Below, one piece after another: positions 60,378 to 64,000 of a DNA stretch of 64,000 bases. A program made the position numbers and the translations under genes. The notes under the pieces are model-generated. The model made no database searches. It saw only the letters and a list, made by a program, of their open reading frames with translations, and was not told the DNA's origin. Position 1 is the stretch's first letter; each line of letters begins with the position of its first letter. The stretch comes from Methylocystis bryophila (lineage in GTDB: Bacteria > Pseudomonadota > Alphaproteobacteria > Rhizobiales > Beijerinckiaceae): contig NZ_AP027149.1 in NCBI RefSeq assembly GCF_027925445.1, positions 3,546,501-3,610,500 of the forward strand, written 5' to 3'.

Positions 60378-60830
60378 TTATTTGTGTTCTTGCTCGGTCA
60401 CGAGCGCCACCTTGCGATAGCCGGCGGTGGTGACGAGCGACATGACTTCTGCGACACGTCCGTAATTCACGGCTTTCGAGCCGCGCACATAGATGCGCTC
60501 GTCGAAGCCTTGCTTGGCGACGTCCTTGAGCCGGTCGACGAGCTGGCCGATCTCGACGGGCTGATCCATCAGGAAGATGTCGCCCTTGTCGTCGATCGCG
60601 ATCGCGACCGGCTTCTGATCGATATTGAGCTGGCCCGCCTTGGTCTGCGGCAGATCGACGGCGACGCCCGTCGCGAGCAGCGGCGCGGCGACCATGAAGA
60701 TGATCAAGAGCACGAGCATCACGTCGATGAACGGCGTCATGTTGATGTCGGCCATCGGCGCGCGGCGACCGCCGCGACGGCGCCCGCGTCTTCCTCCGCC
60801 CCGCGCTGCTACCTGGATGGAAGCGCCCAT
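60378..60830 (-). CDS. tolR: Tol-Pal system protein TolR
   Basis: The 150-residue ExbD/TolR protein has a basic N-terminus and one membrane helix with the proton-path Asp (MTPFIDVMLVLLIIFMVAAPL, Asp near 36). A periplasmic domain then ends in VAEVMSLVTTAGYRKVALVTEQ. With TolQ it forms the proton motor energising TolA. Confidence 0.95.
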   Translation of the reverse strand: MGASIQVAARGGGRRGRRRGGRRAPMADINMTPFIDVMLVLLIIFMVAAPLLATGVAVDLPQTKAGQLNIDQKPVAIAIDDKGDIFLMDQPVEIGQLVDRLKDVAKQGFDERIYVRGSKAVNYGRVAEVMSLVTTAGYRKVALVTEQEHK

Positions 60831-60842
60831 ATTTTGTCCCCC

Positions 60843-61577
60843 TTAAGCCGCCCGGTCGCGGCCACCGGCCGTCTGGTCGATCTGTCGCGACAGAATGGCG
60901 GAGAACTCGTCGGCGAAGGTCTCGAGACGCCCCTGCGCTTTCGACACGTCGCCCTGGAGCTTATTGTAGAAAATCAACGCCGGAATGGCGGCGACGAGCC
61001 CGACCGCCGTCGCAAACAGGGCCTCCGCGATGCCGGGAGCCACGACGGCGAGCGAGGTGTTCTTGGAGGCGGCAATCGAGCGGAAGGCGGTCATGATGCC
61101 CCAAACCGTGCCGAAAAGGCCGACGAAGGGACTGGCTGAGGCGACCGTCGCAAGCACGAGCAGCGAGGATTCGAGCTTCTCGATCTCACGGCCGATCGAG
61201 ACGTCGAGCACTTTGTCGATGCGCGAATGAAGCCCCATGAACGAGGCGTTGGGACTTTGTAGAGAGCGCTTCCATTCGCGCATCGCCGCAACGAACAGCG
61301 AGGCGGTGCCGTTCGTCGGCCGCTCGGAAACCTTGTTGTAGAGCTCTTCGAGCGAATTGCCGGACCAGAAAGCCTCGTCGAAGAGATCCATCGTGCGGCG
61401 GGTGCGCCGAATCAGAAGGCTCTTGTCGATGATGACCATCACGCTCCAGATCGAGGCGCAGAGCAGGCCAAGGATGACGCATTTGACGACGATATGCGCG
61501 CCCCAGAACATGCTCCAGATCGTGATCTCGGCGACGGGAGCCGCGAGGGTGCTGGCGGCGACTTCGGCTGCGTTCAT
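60843..61577 (-). CDS. tolQ: Tol-Pal system protein TolQ
   Basis: The 244-residue ExbB/TolQ proton channel has three membrane helices (about residues 25-50, 140-160 and 175-200) with the conserved LATVASASPFVGLFGTVWGIMTAF and GIAEALFATAVGLVAAIPALIFYN pair. It begins the tolQRAB cluster and lies 242 bases after ybgC. Confidence 0.96.
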   Translation of the reverse strand: MNAAEVAASTLAAPVAEITIWSMFWGAHIVVKCVILGLLCASIWSVMVIIDKSLLIRRTRRTMDLFDEAFWSGNSLEELYNKVSERPTNGTASLFVAAMREWKRSLQSPNASFMGLHSRIDKVLDVSIGREIEKLESSLLVLATVASASPFVGLFGTVWGIMTAFRSIAASKNTSLAVVAPGIAEALFATAVGLVAAIPALIFYNKLQGDVSKAQGRLETFADEFSAILSRQIDQTAGGRDRAA

Positions 61578-61819
61578 TCGACTTTCCTAGCGTCTGCGCT
61601 TTGGCCGGCGGCGCGCCGGCTCAGGACTTCTGACGAGAGCGCCGCGCGGCGGAAGCGCCCGTTTCCGGCCAAATCCCGTCGCCTCGCACGGCTTCTTGCC
61701 GCCGATGATCTTTCTAAAAAGCCTATGCCCGACAATTTCGCCGATTCTTGGGCTTTTTTGCAGCGCGGCAGGGAGCCGGAGCTTCGCCGCAAAAGCAGCC
61801 CCAAACGGCTCTGGCTCTG

Positions 61820-62233
61820 TCAGCCGATCAGAAGACGCTCGAATTTTTCACGCACCGGGGCTGGCAGCCGTTGCGGCCGGCCGCCGGAGACCAGCGCAAC
61901 CGTCACGCGGGCGCCCGCGAGCAGCGCGTCTCCGCGCCGAACTGCCTGACACATCGTCAGGGAAGCGCCGCCGATCGCCTCGAGCCTCGTCTCGATCGAG
62001 AGCAAATCGTCCATATGCGCAGGCTGGCGGAAATCGATCTCCATCCTGCGGACCACGAAAAATAGGGCGTTGGCCGCGTCGGACAGCGCCAGATCCCGCT
62101 GCATGAGCCCAAGATCGCGCAGCATCTCCGTGCGGCCGCGCTCCATGAAGCGGAGATAGGAGGCGTGATAGACGAGTCCGGAAAAATCCGTGTCTTCGTA
62201 ATAGACGCGGACCGAAAGCTTATGAGCGCTCAT
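61820..62233 (-). CDS. ybgC: Acyl-CoA thioesterase YbgC
   Basis: The 137-residue hot-dog thioesterase starts with the family motif VRVYYEDTDFSGLVYHASYLRFMERGR (Asp near residue 15) and ends with VSGGRPQRLPAPVREKFE. YbgC is encoded ahead of tolQ in many proteobacteria, and links acyl-CoA hydrolysis to phospholipid metabolism at the inner membrane. Confidence 0.95.
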   Translation of the reverse strand: MSAHKLSVRVYYEDTDFSGLVYHASYLRFMERGRTEMLRDLGLMQRDLALSDAANALFFVVRRMEIDFRQPAHMDDLLSIETRLEAIGGASLTMCQAVRRGDALLAGARVTVALVSGGRPQRLPAPVREKFERLLIG

Positions 62234-62289
62234 AATTCGTCCTGGCGACTCGTTTTCTATTGACGCGTTTGCGCGGTACGGCGGCGAGA

Positions 62290-63855
62290 TCAGTAAGAGT
62301 AGCGAATTCCCGCCGAGAACACGCTTTGCGTGTAGCCAAGCCGCAGGTTCGGGCTCGCGAGCAAGAGCGCAGAAGGGTTGCCCCCGCTGCTATCTTGGAA
62401 GGTGTACCCCAAATTGATCGTGGAGTTGCGCCAGAAGTTATAGGAGAGGCCCCCGCCGATGGACCAAATTTGGTTTGTGTAGCCGGAGCTCGCATAAGCC
62501 AGCCCTCCGGCGCTGGACGCGGCGAAGCTCTGTCCCGTATAGCTCGAGTAGCTCGACGCCCCATTGTATCGCGTTTGGCCCCAGCCGGCGCGCAGGTTCA
62601 GACTCGTGTAGCTGTTCAGCCCGTAGTTCGTCGTAAAATAGACCTGCTGCGTCAAGCCGGCGTTGGCGTTTGCCGTGGGCGAGGCCGGAACGCTTCCCGC
62701 CCCGATAGACTGAGCCGCGCCGAGGACCTGGCTGAAACCCACCGTAAGAGTCAGCAACGGCGTCGGGACATAGCTGATGTGCGCGCCAAAGGATGGCGCG
62801 GATCGAGTGGGGAAGTAGCCGTAGACGCTCGACTGCGACTGCCAGCCACCGTAGATCTCGCCTGAAAAGAAACCGATCAGTTTGGACCCGAGGCCGACGT
62901 TCGCCGAGTAGCCGTTCGCATTGTCGTAGTATACATTGTAGCGCTGGAGGCTATAGGTGGGTTGGACGTAGACGTAAACCTGCGGCGTCGCATAAAAGCT
63001 TCCGCGCATCGACGCGCCATAACTCATGCCGCCAGGAGAGGAGCTGCTGGAGACACTCGTAGGAACCCCGCTCACGAGCTGCGTGATCGAAGGGGTGCTG
63101 TCATAGGAAACGCCCTGCGCAAAGATCGACCCGCTCAAAGAGGTGCGCTCGTTGATCGTCTTCTGGACGCTGAGCTGGCCGCCATACATGTTCGTGTATT
63201 GCTGCTGCGGCGAGAACGTGCCGATCGAGGGGATGTAGGACGGGTTGAAGGCGGATGCGGTCACGCCGGGCGTGCTTAGCCCAAATCCGTTGGTGGCGGA
63301 GCTAGGGCCGAAAAAGCCCTGGGTGCGAATGAAGTTGCCGGTAGCCATGACCGACCAGTCAGCCAGCGGCAGCCAGGTTTCAGACACGCTCGCGTGACCG
63401 GTGACGTTGCTCGGCCCGGCGTCCTGCACCGACGTCCCCGTGCCGTAGCTGTTGCGGGTCTGCCCGCCCAATCCCGGATAGTAGATGGCCGACGCCTGGA
63501 AGGAGATGTTCGTTCTCCACAGGCCGTTGTCCAACCCGCCTTGGAGAGACGGCGAGAGCTGGACGCCCGAAGCGGCCACGCGGTAATTCTTGGTCGCGTA
63601 GACGTTGTCGTTAAAGGTGTAGCCGAGGAAGATGGAGGGATAGAGCAACCAGCCCGCGAGGACGAGACCTTGGTTGGCGCCTGGTTTAGTGCCGCCGTAT
63701 ACTTGAAGTCCCACATCCGCAGGGCCGGCGCCGGGAGCCGACAGACCGCTGGAGGGCGCGCTCGACACGCCCGCATCCTGGGCTTGGGCGTCAGGAACGG
63801 CGAAAGCAGAGAGCGCCAACGCCAGCAAAGAGATTTTGAGCGATTGGGGCTGCAT
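62290..63855 (-). CDS. Outer-membrane beta-barrel protein
   Basis: The 521-residue precursor has a signal peptide (to about residue 25, DAQAQ) and a Gly/Ser/Tyr-rich body with alternating beta strands. It ends in FSAGIRYSY, with an aromatic C-terminus as in outer-membrane barrels. The motifs LLYPSIFLGYTFNDNVYATKNYRVA and WRTNISFQASAIYYP resemble the BBP2-type putative barrel family often found with exopolysaccharide loci. The start is ATG at 63855. It is alone here. The substrate is unknown. Confidence 0.85.
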   Translation of the reverse strand: MQPQSLKISLLALALSAFAVPDAQAQDAGVSSAPSSGLSAPGAGPADVGLQVYGGTKPGANQGLVLAGWLLYPSIFLGYTFNDNVYATKNYRVAASGVQLSPSLQGGLDNGLWRTNISFQASAIYYPGLGGQTRNSYGTGTSVQDAGPSNVTGHASVSETWLPLADWSVMATGNFIRTQGFFGPSSATNGFGLSTPGVTASAFNPSYIPSIGTFSPQQQYTNMYGGQLSVQKTINERTSLSGSIFAQGVSYDSTPSITQLVSGVPTSVSSSSSPGGMSYGASMRGSFYATPQVYVYVQPTYSLQRYNVYYDNANGYSANVGLGSKLIGFFSGEIYGGWQSQSSVYGYFPTRSAPSFGAHISYVPTPLLTLTVGFSQVLGAAQSIGAGSVPASPTANANAGLTQQVYFTTNYGLNSYTSLNLRAGWGQTRYNGASSYSSYTGQSFAASSAGGLAYASSGYTNQIWSIGGGLSYNFWRNSTINLGYTFQDSSGGNPSALLLASPNLRLGYTQSVFSAGIRYSY

Positions 63856-64000
63856 CTACAGTACACCTCTGAGGAATCGCTCCTCGCCGCCAACTTCCTG
63901 ACGAGAAGTCCAGTGTAGACTGCCGACCGCGCCGACGCAATGTTCGTACACAACTTGTGGCCTGGTGTGTCTTTCCTGCCACACCCTCAGAACCCATTGA

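Overview
The window is GC-rich and densely coded, and it fits an alphaproteobacterial serine-cycle methylotroph of the order Hyphomicrobiales, most likely a type II methanotroph or close relative (Methylocystis/Methylosinus type). The evidence is methenyl-H4MPT cyclohydrolase (mch), crotonyl-CoA carboxylase/reductase (ccr, ethylmalonyl-CoA pathway), a c-type cytochrome, B12-dependent ribonucleotide reductase, hisZ/hisG, a dapD/dapE operon and Rhizobiales-type intergenic repeats. No methane monooxygenase or methanol dehydrogenase lies in the window, so the C1 substrate itself cannot be read here.

Layout. 1-5.4 kb: the 3' part of a TonB-dependent receptor, an orphan amino-acid-type binding protein and a secreted phosphoesterase. 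5.5-10.8 kb: cell-wall and lysine precursor genes, with mpl divergent from dapD, a membrane protein, dapE and an enoyl-CoA hydratase. 10.8-15 kb: an SRPBCC-histidine kinase with degenerate catalytic boxes, an AT-rich sterol-desaturase-like gene, an FmdB zinc ribbon, a KirBac channel and tRNA-Gly(CCC). 15-21.3 kb: phosphomannomutase, a CrtF-like methyltransferase, ccr, mch and cytochrome c. 21.3-27 kb: a TPR protein, sucC and two surface or secreted proteins of unknown role. 27-30 kb: a zinc-type ABC uptake operon behind a Zur-like palindrome. 30-36.6 kb: carA, a broken DUF559 gene set among palindromic repeats, an ImmA/IrrE-like peptidase and nrdJ. 37-49.2 kb: a SUV3-like helicase, manC, hisZG, two alpha/beta hydrolases, a GDYXXLXY/DUF2157 pair and an HD-domain protein. 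49.2-51.1 kb: minCDE. 51.3-57.7 kb: a PepSY/cytochrome b561/two-component operon divergent from a giant metal ATPase fusion. 57.7-62.2 kb: ybgC-tolQRAB. 62.3-63.9 kb: an outer-membrane beta-barrel protein.

The most unusual object is the 1083-residue gene at 54471-57722. It joins a P1B-type ATPase core with a TPC metal motif, a hemerythrin-like domain (together the P1B-5 or Nia architecture), one more membrane helix and a complete HlyD/MacA-like periplasmic adaptor in one chain. It sits divergent from a tightly overlapping PepSY-cytochrome b561-response regulator-kinase operon, and a T-run hairpin with no upstream gene lies between them. Together these look like a metal- or redox-sensing and efflux locus.

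Second in interest is the SRPBCC-kinase at 10835-12013. It carries Leu in place of the phospho-acceptor His and Glu in place of a glycine of the ATP lid, so it is probably a pseudokinase. Twelve copies of a palindromic CCCTCTCCCC/GGGGAGAGGG element occur between genes, and a Rhizobiales repeat with exact 26-bp inverted arms separates tolA from tolB.
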